Source: Pseudomonas orientalis (lineage in GTDB: Bacteria; Pseudomonadota; Gammaproteobacteria; Pseudomonadales; Pseudomonadaceae). Taken from it: 64,000 bases of DNA. The notes under the pieces were generated by a model that was given only the letters and a program-made list of their open reading frames with translations, was not told where the DNA came from and ran no database searches. Location of the stretch: assembly GCF_001439815.1 (NCBI RefSeq), contig NZ_JYLM01000007.1, positions 248,001-312,000 of the forward strand, read 5' to 3'. Each line of letters begins with the position of its first letter. Position 1 is the first letter of the stretch. Made by a program: the position numbers and the translations under genes. Below, one piece after another: positions 1-8,923 of this stretch.

Positions 1-46
1 AAGTCGACTTGGGTCATTGCGGTTCCTGGTGCTGGCCCGCCAGTCC

Positions 47-146
47 TGTAGGAGCGAGCTTGCTCGCGAAAAACCAGAGGACACCGCGTTCATCCGGGAT
101 GGGCGCGTTATCGTTGGCGATCTTCGCGAGCAAGCTGGCTCCTACA
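47..146. repeat. REP doublet, family A (TGTAGGAGCGAGC type)
   Basis: Two inverted copies of a short GC-rich palindrome face each other about 50 bases apart; the left copy reads TGTAGGAGCGAGCTTGCTCG and the right copy is its near-perfect reverse complement with one change (CTGG for CTCG). The same doublet recurs at 4152, 10418 and 24937, each time between genes. This arrangement matches REPIN elements of fluorescent pseudomonads, mobilised by RAYT transposases; no RAYT gene is present here. It lies just downstream of pepA. Confidence 0.85.
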
Positions 147-162
147 GAAGGGCCGGTGGCGC

Positions 163-1653
163 TTAGGCTTTGGCGCGATCGAGCAGGTACTGGGTCAGCA
201 GCGGTACTGGACGACCAGTGGCGCCCTTGTCCTTGCCGCCGCTGGTCCATGCGGTGCCGGCAATGTCCAGGTGCGCCCAGTTGAAGTTCTTGGCGAACCG
301 CGACAGGAAGCAGGCAGCGGTGATGGTGCCGGCTTTGGGGCCGCCGATGTTGGCGATGTCGGCGAACGGGCTGTCCAGTTGTTCCTGGTACTCATCGAAC
401 AGCGGCAGTTGCCAGGCGCGGTCGTCGGCGGCCTTGCCGGCGCTGAGCAGTTGCTCGATCAGCTCGTCGTTGTTGCCCAGCAGGCCCGAGGTGTGGGCGC
501 CCAGGGCAACCACGCAGGCGCCGGTCAGGGTGGCGATGTCGATCACCGCCTGCGGCTTGAAGCGTTCGGCGTAGGTCAGCGCATCGCACAGCACCAGGCG
601 GCCTTCGGCGTCGGTGTTGAGGATTTCCACGGTCTGGCCGCTCATGGTGGTGACGATATCGCCTGGACGGGCAGCGCCGCCGCTCGGCATGTTCTCGGCG
701 CAGGCCAGGATGCACACCAGGTTGATCGGCAGCTTGAGTTCCAGCACGGCACGCAGGGTGCCGAATACGCTGGCGGCGCCGCCCATGTCGTACTTCATCT
801 CATCCATGCCGGCGCCCGGCTTGAGGCTGATGCCGCCGGTGTCGAAGGTGATGCCTTTACCCACCAGGGCGTAAGGCTTCTCGGACTTCTTGCCGCCGTT
901 GTATTGCATCACGATCAGGCGGGGGGGCTGGTCGCTGCCCTGGCCCACGGCATAGAACGAGCCCATGCCCAGTTCCTTGATCTTCTTCTCGTCCAGCACT
1001 TCGACCTTCAGGCCCTTGAATTCCTTGCCCAGCGCCTTGGCCTGTTCGCCCAGGTAGGTGGGGTGGCAGATGTTCGGCGGCAGGTTGCCCAGGTCGCGGG
1101 TGAACGACATGCCGTTGGCGATCGCGGTGGCGTGGGTCACGGCGCGCTCGACTTCAGCCTGGGCGGCCTTGATGGTCAGCAGGGTGATTTTCTTCAGGGC
1201 GCGGGGTTCGGCTTTCTGGCTCTTGAACTGGTCGAAGACGTAGCCGCCGTCCACCAGGCTTTCGGCCAGCAGGCGGGTCTTGCCGTAGCTGTCACGGCCC
1301 TTGATGACGATTTCATCGAGTGCCAGTGCCGCGTCGCTGCCGCCCAGGCCTTTAAGCGTGGTGAGGATGGTGCTGATGATCTTGCGAAACGGACGGTCGC
1401 CCAGTTCGGCGTCCTTGCCCACACCCACCAGCAACACGCGCTCGGCCTTGAGATTCGGCAGGCTCTGCAGCAGCAGGCTCTGGCCGACTTTGCCGGCCAG
1501 GTCGCCGCGCTTGAGCACGGCGCTGATGGCGCCGCCGCTCAGTTCATCCAGTTGCTTGGCGGCAACGCCGAGTGTGCGGCCTTCGCCGACAGCGACCACG
1601 AGGGTGGCGGTTTTCAACGTTTCGGGGCTAACGCTTTTTACAACCAATTCCAT
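163..1653 (-). CDS. pepA: leucyl aminopeptidase (cytosol aminopeptidase, M17)
   Basis: A 496-residue protein that removes N-terminal residues from peptides in the cytoplasm, using two divalent metal ions. The M17 signature NTDAEGRLVL and the metal/active-site stretch GKGITFDTGG are both intact, and the length is normal for PepA. In some bacteria PepA also binds DNA. It starts with ATG and is transcribed away from lptF, the usual Pseudomonas arrangement. A REP doublet follows its stop codon. Identification is secure from motifs and context. Confidence 0.97.
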   Translation of the reverse strand: MELVVKSVSPETLKTATLVVAVGEGRTLGVAAKQLDELSGGAISAVLKRGDLAGKVGQSLLLQSLPNLKAERVLLVGVGKDAELGDRPFRKIISTILTTLKGLGGSDAALALDEIVIKGRDSYGKTRLLAESLVDGGYVFDQFKSQKAEPRALKKITLLTIKAAQAEVERAVTHATAIANGMSFTRDLGNLPPNICHPTYLGEQAKALGKEFKGLKVEVLDEKKIKELGMGSFYAVGQGSDQPPRLIVMQYNGGKKSEKPYALVGKGITFDTGGISLKPGAGMDEMKYDMGGAASVFGTLRAVLELKLPINLVCILACAENMPSGGAARPGDIVTTMSGQTVEILNTDAEGRLVLCDALTYAERFKPQAVIDIATLTGACVVALGAHTSGLLGNNDELIEQLLSAGKAADDRAWQLPLFDEYQEQLDSPFADIANIGGPKAGTITAACFLSRFAKNFNWAHLDIAGTAWTSGGKDKGATGRPVPLLTQYLLDRAKA

Positions 1654-1814
1654 TTTCGGGTCCCTTATAAGGTCGGTGAGCCTGGCATGCGTACCCAGGC
1701 TTTAAAGCGTGGCAGCCTTGTAAACCGCCAGCGACAAAGGCCGCAGTTTGAACCTCGCAGGCGAAGCCTGACAACCCTCGAAGCACGCTTTGTGCGTGCG
1801 CATGAGGTTGCGCA

Positions 1815-1843
1815 GTGACAGGCGCGGTCAATCACAGGATAAT
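1815..1843 (+). promoter_or_regulatory. putative sigma-70 promoter for lptFG
   Basis: In the 280-base divergent region between pepA and lptF, GTGACA (1815-1820) and GATAAT (1838-1843) are separated by 17 bases, each one mismatch from the sigma-70 consensus. This would start transcription about 85 bases before lptF. Seen by eye only; not experimentally supported. Confidence 0.45.
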
Positions 1844-1935
1844 GCGCCATCTTTTTAGCCGGCCCGCGCAAACGGGTCGACTCGGTATGCTTGCTTGTTT
1901 GGCCGCCTTAGCCTGACAACCCTGGAGTGTCTGGT

Positions 1936-3054
1936 TTGATCGTCTTCCGTTATCTATCCCGCGAAGTCCTGTTGACCCTGAGTGCCGTGAGTGCGGTATT
2001 GCTGGTCATCATCATGAGTGGTCGTTTCGTCAAATTCCTTGCGCAGGCGGCCTCGGGCGCCCTGGATCCGGGCTCGCTGTTCCTGATCATGGGCTTTCGC
2101 CTGCCGGGCTTTTTGCAACTGATCCTGCCGCTCGGCCTGTTCCTTGGCATCCTGCTGGCCTATGGCCGGCTGTACCTCGAAAGCGAGATGACCGTGCTGT
2201 CGGCCACCGGCATGAGCCAGCAGCGCCTGCTGGCCATGACCCTGGTACCGGCCACCGGCGTTGCCCTGGTGGTGGCCTGGTTGAGCCTGAGCCTGGCGCC
2301 GCAAGGGGCCATGCAGTTCCAGCTGCTGTTGAACAAGCAGGACGCGATGACCGAGTTCGACACCCTCGAACCCGGGCGTTTCCAGGCGCTCAACGACGGT
2401 ACGCGGGTGACCTATACCGAAGAAATGACCGAAGACCGTTCCAACCTGAGCGGTGTGTTCATTTCCCAGAAAAACCTCGGCAAGGACCAGAAAGACCGTG
2501 GCATCTCGATTCTGGTCGCCGACGGTGGCCGCCAGGAAGTGCGCGCCGACGGCAGCCGCTACCTGATCCTGGACAACGGCTATCGCTACGATGGCAGCCC
2601 GGGGTTGGCCGATTACCGCGTGATCAAATACGACTCCTACGGCGTCATGCTGCCCAAGCCCGATATCAGCGATGAAGTCACCGATCGTGACGCGCTGCCC
2701 ACGGCCTCACTGTTCGGCAGCCAGGAACTGCGCTCCATCGCCGAGCTGCAATGGCGTCTGTCCCTGCCGTTGCTGGTGTTTATCGTGACCTTGATGGCGG
2801 TGCCGCTGTCACGCGTCAACCCGCGTCAGGGCCGGTTCCTCAAGCTGCTGCCGGCAATCCTGCTGTATATGGCCTACCTGACCATCCTGATTTCCGCCCG
2901 TGGCTCCCTGGAGAAGGGCAAGTTGCCGCCCGCCCTGGGCCTGTGGTGGGTGCACGGGATTTTCCTGGTGATCGGCCTGGGGCTGCTCTATTGGGAGCCT
3001 ATCCGTTTGAAAATGAAGAGCCGTCGTGGCCTGAAGGAGTTGGCTCGTGGCTAA
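1936..3054 (+). CDS. lptF: LPS export ABC transporter permease LptF
   Basis: Inner-membrane permease that, with LptG and the LptB ATPase, extracts lipopolysaccharide and passes it to the LptC/A/D bridge. The 372-residue product has the family layout: N-terminal membrane helices, a periplasmic beta-jellyroll region (roughly residues 120-260) and C-terminal helices. I start it at TTG 1936 (reading LIVFRYLSREVLL) because GGAG at 1924-1927 sits eight bases upstream; the in-frame GTG at 1927 overlaps that ribosome-binding site. It overlaps lptG by eight bases, so the two are probably translationally coupled. Confidence 0.95.
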   Translation: MIVFRYLSREVLLTLSAVSAVLLVIIMSGRFVKFLAQAASGALDPGSLFLIMGFRLPGFLQLILPLGLFLGILLAYGRLYLESEMTVLSATGMSQQRLLAMTLVPATGVALVVAWLSLSLAPQGAMQFQLLLNKQDAMTEFDTLEPGRFQALNDGTRVTYTEEMTEDRSNLSGVFISQKNLGKDQKDRGISILVADGGRQEVRADGSRYLILDNGYRYDGSPGLADYRVIKYDSYGVMLPKPDISDEVTDRDALPTASLFGSQELRSIAELQWRLSLPLLVFIVTLMAVPLSRVNPRQGRFLKLLPAILLYMAYLTILISARGSLEKGKLPPALGLWWVHGIFLVIGLGLLYWEPIRLKMKSRRGLKELARG

Positions 3055-4126
3055 GCTCGATCGCTACATTGGTAGCAGCGTACTGATCGCCATCCTGGCG
3101 GTATTGGGCATCATCCTGGGCCTGGCCTCGCTGTTCGCCTTCATCGATGAAGTGGGCAACGTCACCGATACCTATACCGTCACCGATGTATTGAGCTTCG
3201 TGGCGCTGACCGCGCCACGTCGTCTCTACGACATGATGCCGATGGCCGGCCTGATCGGCTGCCTGATCGGCCTGGGCACCCTGGCCAGCAACAGCGAATT
3301 GACCATCATGCGCGCGGCGGGTGTGTCCATCGGGCGTATCGTCTGGGCGGTCATGAAGCCCATGCTGCTGCTGATGGCGTGCAGCGTGCTGATCGGCGAA
3401 TACGTCGCGCCACCGTCCGAAGCCACCGCCCAGGCCAATCGGGCCCTGGCGCAGGGTTCGGGTGATGCGCAGAGCTCCAAGCACGGCCTGTGGCACCGCC
3501 AGGGCGACCAGTTCATCCACATCAACGCCGTGCAGCCCGGCGGGCTGTTGATCGGGGTGACGCGCTACACGTTCGACAAAGAGCGGCACATGCTCAGCTC
3601 CAGCTTCGCCAAGCGTGCGCAGTACGATGGCGCACAATGGCAACTGACCGACGTGACCACCACGCTGTTTCACAACGTGGGCCAGGGCGTCAATGCCAGT
3701 ACCGAAGTGGTCAATGCGCCCACCCAGGCCTGGGACATCGCGCTGAAACCGGAACTGCTCAACACAGTGATCATGGTCCCGGAAACCCTGCCGATCTCGG
3801 GTCTCTGGAGTTATATCCATTACCTCAAGGACCAGGGCCTGAACAATGGCCGCTACTGGCTGGCGTTCTGGGTCAAGGTGTTGCAACCGGTGGTCACCGC
3901 CGCGCTGGTATTGATGGCGATCTCCTTCATCTTCGGCCCGTTGCGTTCCGTGACCCTCGGCCAGCGGGTATTCACCGGGGTGCTGGTGGGCTTTACCTTC
4001 CGCATCGCCCAGGATTTGCTGGGGCCGTCGAGCCTGGTGTTCGGCTTCTCGCCGTTGTTCGCGGTGCTGGTGCCGACGTTTATCTGCGCCGTGGCCGGGT
4101 TCTGGTTGTTGCGCCGAGCCGGCTGA
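3047..4126 (+). CDS. lptG: LPS export ABC transporter permease LptG
   Basis: Partner permease of LptF in the LptB2FG lipopolysaccharide extractor. It has 359 residues with an N-terminal hydrophobic helix (MAKLDRYIGSSVLIAILAVL), further helices around residues 60-120, a periplasmic domain in the middle and three C-terminal helices. The GTG start lies inside the end of lptF. The protein is of normal length. A REP doublet and a rho-independent terminator follow, closing the two-gene operon. Confidence 0.95.
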   Translation: MAKLDRYIGSSVLIAILAVLGIILGLASLFAFIDEVGNVTDTYTVTDVLSFVALTAPRRLYDMMPMAGLIGCLIGLGTLASNSELTIMRAAGVSIGRIVWAVMKPMLLLMACSVLIGEYVAPPSEATAQANRALAQGSGDAQSSKHGLWHRQGDQFIHINAVQPGGLLIGVTRYTFDKERHMLSSSFAKRAQYDGAQWQLTDVTTTLFHNVGQGVNASTEVVNAPTQAWDIALKPELLNTVIMVPETLPISGLWSYIHYLKDQGLNNGRYWLAFWVKVLQPVVTAALVLMAISFIFGPLRSVTLGQRVFTGVLVGFTFRIAQDLLGPSSLVFGFSPLFAVLVPTFICAVAGFWLLRRAG

Positions 4127-4151
4127 TTGCGCGCACACTAAATGCTCCCCC

Positions 4152-4249
4152 TGTAGGAGCGAGCTTGCTCGCGAAAATCTGCGAAGCGCCGTTCATCCAG
4201 GATGAGCGCATTATCGTTGGCGATCTTCGCGAGCAAGCTCGCTCCTACA
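4152..4249. repeat. REP doublet, family A
   Basis: Inverted pair of the TGTAGGAGCGAGC palindrome separated by about 50 bases, between lptG and lepA. The spacer (GTTCATCCAGGATGAGCGCA and neighbours) resembles the spacer of the doublet at 47-146, so the whole doublet moves as one unit. Confidence 0.85.
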
Positions 4250-4256
4250 ACATCGG

Positions 4257-4280
4257 GCCTCGTGGAAACGGGGCTTTTTT
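4257..4280 (+). terminator. rho-independent terminator after lptFG
   Basis: GCCTCG (4257-4262) pairs with CGGGGC (4269-4274), with one G-T pair, around a six-base loop, and is followed directly by six T residues. Confidence 0.75.
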
Positions 4281-4380
4281 GTGTTCGTCAGCAAAGATGA
4301 CGTCTGGCCCGAGCATCAGGTACAATTCCCGGCTATTTTTCAGCGGGCAATCTGCCTGCAGCCTTTTTGAGTGTTGATCC

Positions 4381-6180
4381 GTGAGTGATTTGAGTCATAT
4401 CCGCAATTTCTCCATCATCGCCCACATTGACCATGGTAAGTCGACGCTGGCCGATCGATTCATCCAGATGTGCGGCGGCCTTGCCGAGCGTGAAATGGAA
4501 GCCCAGGTCCTGGACTCCATGGACCTCGAACGCGAGCGCGGGATCACCATCAAGGCCCACAGCGTCACTCTGTACTACGTCGCCAAAGACGGTATCAAGT
4601 ACCAGTTGAACTTCATTGACACCCCGGGCCACGTCGACTTCACCTATGAAGTCAGCCGCTCCCTGGCTGCCTGCGAAGGCGCGCTGCTGGTGGTGGACGC
4701 GGGGCAGGGCGTTGAAGCCCAGTCCGTGGCCAACTGCTACACCGCCATCGAGCAGGGCCTGGAAGTCATGCCGGTGCTGAACAAGATCGACTTGCCGCAA
4801 GCCGATCCGGACCGTGTAAAAGAAGAAATCGAAAAAATCATCGGCATTGACGCCACCGACGCCGTCGAGTGCAGCGCCAAGACCGGCCTGGGCGTCGACG
4901 AAGTGCTCGAGCGCCTGGTCAAGACCATTCCCGCGCCAACCGGCAACTACGAAGATCCGCTGCAAGCGTTGATCATCGACTCCTGGTTCGACAACTACCT
5001 GGGCGTCGTGTCCCTGGTGCGCGTGCGCCATGGCCGCGTGAAGAAGGGCGACAAGATCCTGGTCAAGTCCACCGGCAAGATCCACCTGGTGGACAGCGTC
5101 GGCGTGTTCAACCCCAAGCACACTGCCACCACTGACCTGAAAGCCGGCGAAGTGGGCTTCATCATCGCCGGTATCAAGGACATCCACGGTGCGCCGGTCG
5201 GTGACACCCTGACCCTGAGCTCCACCCCGGATGTCGACGTGCTGCCAGGCTTCAAGCGCATCCAGCCACAGGTCTACGCCGGCCTGTTCCCGGTCAGTTC
5301 CGACGACTTCGAAGACTTCCGCGAAGCCCTGCAAAAGCTGACCCTCAACGACTCGTCGCTGCAGTACACCCCGGAAAGCTCCGACGCCCTGGGCTTCGGC
5401 TTCCGTTGCGGGTTCCTGGGCATGCTGCACATGGAGATCATCCAGGAGCGCCTGGAGCGCGAATACGACCTGGACCTGATCACCACCGCGCCAACGGTTA
5501 TTTTCGAGCTGGCGCTGAAAACCGGTGAAACGATTTACGTCGACAACCCGTCCAAGCTTCCAGACCTGTCTTCAATCGAAGACATGCGTGAACCGATCGT
5601 GCGCGCCAATATCCTGGTGCCGCAGGAACACCTGGGCAACGTCATCACCCTGTGTATCGAAAAGCGTGGCGTGCAGCACGACATGCTGTTCCTCGGCACC
5701 CAGGTGCAAGTGACCTACGATTTGCCGATGAACGAAGTGGTCCTGGACTTCTTCGACCGTCTCAAATCCACCAGTCGCGGCTATGCTTCGCTGGATTACC
5801 ATTTCGACCGTTACCAGTCGGCCAATCTGGTGAAGCTGGATGTACTGATCAACGGCGACAAGGTTGATGCCCTGGCACTGATCGTGCACAAGGACAATGC
5901 GCACTACAAAGGTCGCCAGTTGACCGAGAAGATGAAAGAGCTGATTCCGCGTCAGATGTTCGACGTCGCGATCCAGGCCGCCATTGGCGGGCAGATCATT
6001 GCGCGGACCTCCGTCAAGGCACTCAGAAAGAACGTACTGGCCAAATGCTACGGTGGCGACGTCAGCCGTAAGCGCAAGCTGCTTGAAAAGCAAAAGGCCG
6101 GTAAAAAACGCATGAAGCAAGTGGGCAACGTGGAAATTCCACAAGAAGCCTTCCTTGCGGTGCTCAGGTTGGATAGTTAG
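4381..6180 (+). CDS. lepA: elongation factor 4 (LepA)
   Basis: Ribosome-bound translational GTPase of 599 residues, the normal LepA length. The G1 motif AHIDHGKST is near residue 16, G3 reads DTPGHVDF, and G4 reads NKIDLP. The C-terminal LepA-specific domain is present (AIGGQIIARTSVKALRKNV, then a basic tail). It starts with GTG. It is followed after five bases by lepB, the conserved lepA-lepB order, so the two are probably co-transcribed. LepA acts under ionic or temperature stress and in ribosome biogenesis. Confidence 0.97.
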   Translation: MSDLSHIRNFSIIAHIDHGKSTLADRFIQMCGGLAEREMEAQVLDSMDLERERGITIKAHSVTLYYVAKDGIKYQLNFIDTPGHVDFTYEVSRSLAACEGALLVVDAGQGVEAQSVANCYTAIEQGLEVMPVLNKIDLPQADPDRVKEEIEKIIGIDATDAVECSAKTGLGVDEVLERLVKTIPAPTGNYEDPLQALIIDSWFDNYLGVVSLVRVRHGRVKKGDKILVKSTGKIHLVDSVGVFNPKHTATTDLKAGEVGFIIAGIKDIHGAPVGDTLTLSSTPDVDVLPGFKRIQPQVYAGLFPVSSDDFEDFREALQKLTLNDSSLQYTPESSDALGFGFRCGFLGMLHMEIIQERLEREYDLDLITTAPTVIFELALKTGETIYVDNPSKLPDLSSIEDMREPIVRANILVPQEHLGNVITLCIEKRGVQHDMLFLGTQVQVTYDLPMNEVVLDFFDRLKSTSRGYASLDYHFDRYQSANLVKLDVLINGDKVDALALIVHKDNAHYKGRQLTEKMKELIPRQMFDVAIQAAIGGQIIARTSVKALRKNVLAKCYGGDVSRKRKLLEKQKAGKKRMKQVGNVEIPQEAFLAVLRLDS

Positions 6181-6185
6181 GTCCT

Positions 6186-7040
6186 ATGTCGCTAAATTTC
6201 CCGCTGTTGCTGGTCATCGCCGTTGCCGTCTGTGGTTTCCTGGCGTTGCTCGATCTGGTGTTCTTCGCCCCGCGTCGGCGGGCTGCTATCGCGTCCTATC
6301 AGGGCAGCGTCAGCCAGCCCGATGCCGTGGTGATCGAGAAGCTGAACAAAGAGCCCTTGCTGGTTGAATACGGCAAGTCGTTCTTCCCGGTGTTGTTCAT
6401 CGTGCTGGTGCTGCGTTCGTTCCTGGTGGAGCCGTTTCAGATCCCGTCGGGGTCGATGAAACCTACCCTGGACGTGGGCGACTTCATCCTGGTGAACAAG
6501 TTTTCCTACGGGATTCGCTTGCCGGTGATCGACAAGAAGGTGATTGAGGTCGGTGACCCGCAGCGCGGCGATGTGATGGTGTTCCGCTACCCGAGCGACC
6601 CGAACGTCAACTACATCAAGCGTGTGGTCGGCCTGCCGGGCGACGTGATCCGCTATACCAGCGACAAGCGCCTGTTCATCAATGGTGAGTCGGTGGCGGA
6701 AAAACTGTTGGGCGCCGAGCCGAACACCCTGGGCAGCGCCGAGCTGTACCAGGAAAAACTCGGCGCGGTAGAGCACCAGATCCGCAAGGAAATGAGCCGC
6801 TACCGCGCGATGCCCGATGGCCAGTGGAAAGTGCCTGCCGGGCACTACTTCATGATGGGCGACAACCGCGACAACTCCAACGACAGCCGCTACTGGGACG
6901 ACCCCAATATTCCCAAGGACCTGCTGGGCATGGTGCCCGACGAGAATATCGTCGGCAAAGCCTTCGCGGTCTGGATGAGTTGGCCGGAACCCAAGCTCAG
7001 CCACTTGCCGAACTTCTCGCGGGTGGGGCTGATCAGGTAA
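6186..7040 (+). CDS. lepB: signal peptidase I
   Basis: Inner-membrane serine protease of 284 residues that cleaves Sec and Tat signal peptides. Two N-terminal membrane segments (about residues 4-22 and 62-80) precede the catalytic serine in PSGSMKPTL; the general-base lysine lies in YIKRVVGLPGD, and the GDNRDNSNDSR box is intact. Its start is five bases after the lepA stop. In many pseudomonads a small DUF4845 gene separates lepB from rnc; here only a 147-base gap with a hairpin is found. Confidence 0.97.
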   Translation: MSLNFPLLLVIAVAVCGFLALLDLVFFAPRRRAAIASYQGSVSQPDAVVIEKLNKEPLLVEYGKSFFPVLFIVLVLRSFLVEPFQIPSGSMKPTLDVGDFILVNKFSYGIRLPVIDKKVIEVGDPQRGDVMVFRYPSDPNVNYIKRVVGLPGDVIRYTSDKRLFINGESVAEKLLGAEPNTLGSAELYQEKLGAVEHQIRKEMSRYRAMPDGQWKVPAGHYFMMGDNRDNSNDSRYWDDPNIPKDLLGMVPDENIVGKAFAVWMSWPEPKLSHLPNFSRVGLIR

Positions 7041-7046
7041 TACAGG

Positions 7047-7068
7047 CGGCGCTGTGAACACAGCGCCG
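7047..7068. other. perfect hairpin between lepB and rnc
   Basis: CGGCGCTGTG pairs perfectly with CACAGCGCCG around a two-base loop, seven bases after the lepB stop. Only a weak T run follows (CTTTTCTG), so it could be a partial terminator or a processing/stability hairpin for RNase III, whose gene is next. The rest of the 147-base gap has no recognisable gene. Confidence 0.6.
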
Positions 7069-7187
7069 AATGCTTTTCTGGGGCTTGGACATTTTCCGAC
7101 GCCCTGCGGCACAAGTCAGGATTTGAATTTGAACACTGCGTCAATCGTCGATGGCCGCCGGTGCCACCAACTAGATATGGATAAACC

Positions 7188-7877
7188 GTGACCGTTTCTC
7201 TGAGTCGTCTCGAGCGCCAGCTCGGCTACACCTTCAAGGATCAGGAATTGATGGTCCTTGCCCTCACACACCGCAGCTTTGCAGGGCGCAATAACGAGCG
7301 CCTGGAATTCCTCGGTGACGCCATTCTCAATTTCGCCGCCGGTGAGGCGCTGTTCGAGCGTTTCCCTCAAGCGCGCGAAGGCCAGCTGTCGCGCCTGCGC
7401 GCGCGCCTTGTGAAAGGCGAGACCCTGGCCGTGCTGGCCCGAGGTTTCGGCCTGGGCGAGTACCTGCGCCTCGGTTCCGGTGAGTTGAAAAGCGGCGGTT
7501 TTCGTCGCGAGTCGATCCTGGCGGATGCCCTGGAAGCCTTGATCGGTGCGATCTACCTCGATGCCGGGATGGAAACGGCCAAGGAGCGCGTGGTCGCCTG
7601 GCTGGCGTCGGAAATCGAAAGCCTCACACTGGTCGACACCAACAAGGATCCAAAGACCCGCCTGCAGGAATACCTGCAGTCCCGTGGTTGCGAGCTGCCA
7701 CGCTATGAAGTGGTGGATATCCAGGGTGAGCCGCATTGCCGCGTGTTCTTCGTGGAATGTGAAATCACCTTACTGAATGAAAAAAGCCGAGGTCAGGGTG
7801 TGAGCCGTCGTATTGCCGAACAGGTAGCGGCCGCTGCAGCACTGATTGCCCTGGGCGTGGAGAATGGCCATGACTGA
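7188..7877 (+). CDS. rnc: ribonuclease III
   Basis: Double-strand-specific endoribonuclease of 229 residues that processes rRNA precursors and structured mRNAs. The RNase III signature ERLEFLGDAIL lies near residue 37 and the second metal-binding stretch ADALEALIGAIYLD near residue 112; a double-stranded RNA-binding domain occupies about residues 152-225. The GTG start gives the usual N-terminus (SLSRLERQLGYTF). Its end overlaps the start of era by eight bases, the standard coupling. Confidence 0.97.
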   Translation: MTVSLSRLERQLGYTFKDQELMVLALTHRSFAGRNNERLEFLGDAILNFAAGEALFERFPQAREGQLSRLRARLVKGETLAVLARGFGLGEYLRLGSGELKSGGFRRESILADALEALIGAIYLDAGMETAKERVVAWLASEIESLTLVDTNKDPKTRLQEYLQSRGCELPRYEVVDIQGEPHCRVFFVECEITLLNEKSRGQGVSRRIAEQVAAAAALIALGVENGHD

Positions 7878-8772
7878 TTCAACCGCAACACGCTGTGGCT
7901 ATGTTGCCATCGTCGGCCGCCCCAACGTGGGCAAGTCCACGCTGCTTAACCACATCCTCGGCCAGAAGCTGGCGATTACGTCGCGCAAGCCGCAGACCAC
8001 CCGTCATAACATGCTGGGCATCAAGACCGAAGGCAGCGTGCAAGCGGTCTACGTCGACACGCCGGGCATGCACAAAGGCGGCGAGAAAGCCCTCAACCGC
8101 TACATGAACAAAACCGCGTCGGCGGCGTTGAAAGACGTCGACGTGGTGATCTTCGTGGTCGACCGCACCAAGTGGACCGATGAGGACCAGATGGTCCTCG
8201 AGCGTGTGCAGTACGTCACCGGCCCGTTGATCGTCGCGCTGAACAAGACCGACCGCATCGAAGACAAAGCCGAGCTGATGCCGCACCTGACCTGGCTGCA
8301 GGAACAACTGCCCAATGCCCAGATCATGCCGATCTCGGCGCAGCACGGGCATAACCTCGAAGCTCTGGAGCGCGTGATCGCCGGCTACCTGCCGGAGAAC
8401 GAGCACTTCTTCCCGGAAGACCAGATCACCGACCGCAGCAGCCGTTTCCTCGCCGCGGAACTGGTGCGCGAGAAAATCATGCGCCAGATGGGCGCCGAGC
8501 TGCCGTACCAGATCACTGTTGAAATCGAAGAGTTCAAGCAGCAGGGCAAGACCCTGCACATCCATGCGCTGATCCTGGTTGAGCGTGACGGCCAGAAGAA
8601 AATCATCATTGGCGACAAGGGCGAGCGCATCAAGCGCATCGGCACCGAGGCGCGCAAGGACATGGAATTGCTGTTCGACTCCAAGATCATGCTGAACCTG
8701 TGGGTGAAGGTTAAGGGTGGCTGGTCCGATGATGAGCGGGCACTGCGCTCCCTGGGCTACGGCGACCTGTAA
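7870..8772 (+). CDS. era: GTPase Era
   Basis: Essential GTPase of 300 residues that binds the 3' end of 16S rRNA and assists 30S subunit maturation. G1 reads GRPNVGKST, G3 DTPGMH, G4 NKTD. The C-terminal KH domain includes IIIGDKGERIKRIG. I choose ATG 7870 (MTDSTATRCGY), inside the end of rnc; an in-frame ATG at 7864 adds only two residues. The operon with rnc and recO is conserved. Confidence 0.97.
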   Translation: MTDSTATRCGYVAIVGRPNVGKSTLLNHILGQKLAITSRKPQTTRHNMLGIKTEGSVQAVYVDTPGMHKGGEKALNRYMNKTASAALKDVDVVIFVVDRTKWTDEDQMVLERVQYVTGPLIVALNKTDRIEDKAELMPHLTWLQEQLPNAQIMPISAQHGHNLEALERVIAGYLPENEHFFPEDQITDRSSRFLAAELVREKIMRQMGAELPYQITVEIEEFKQQGKTLHIHALILVERDGQKKIIIGDKGERIKRIGTEARKDMELLFDSKIMLNLWVKVKGGWSDDERALRSLGYGDL

Positions 8773-8801
8773 GGTCCTGAATGCACCACAGGGCTAGAAA
8801 A

Positions 8802-8890
8802 TGTGGGAGGGGGCTTGCCCCCGATAGCAGTGGGTCAGTTAACAGATAAGTGACTGACACACTGCCATCGGGGGCAAGCCCCCTCCCACA
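8802..8890. repeat. REP doublet, family B (TGTGGGAGGGGGC type)
   Basis: Inverted pair of a second palindromic family: TGTGGGAGGGGGCTTGCCCC on the left and its reverse complement on the right, separated by about 35 bases. It sits between era and recO, so it may also shape the transcript. Related copies lie at 12481, 14881, 28123 and 57661. Confidence 0.85.
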
Positions 8891-8923
8891 TTAGGTTGAT
8901 GTTGTTTTCAAGATCGAGAGCCC

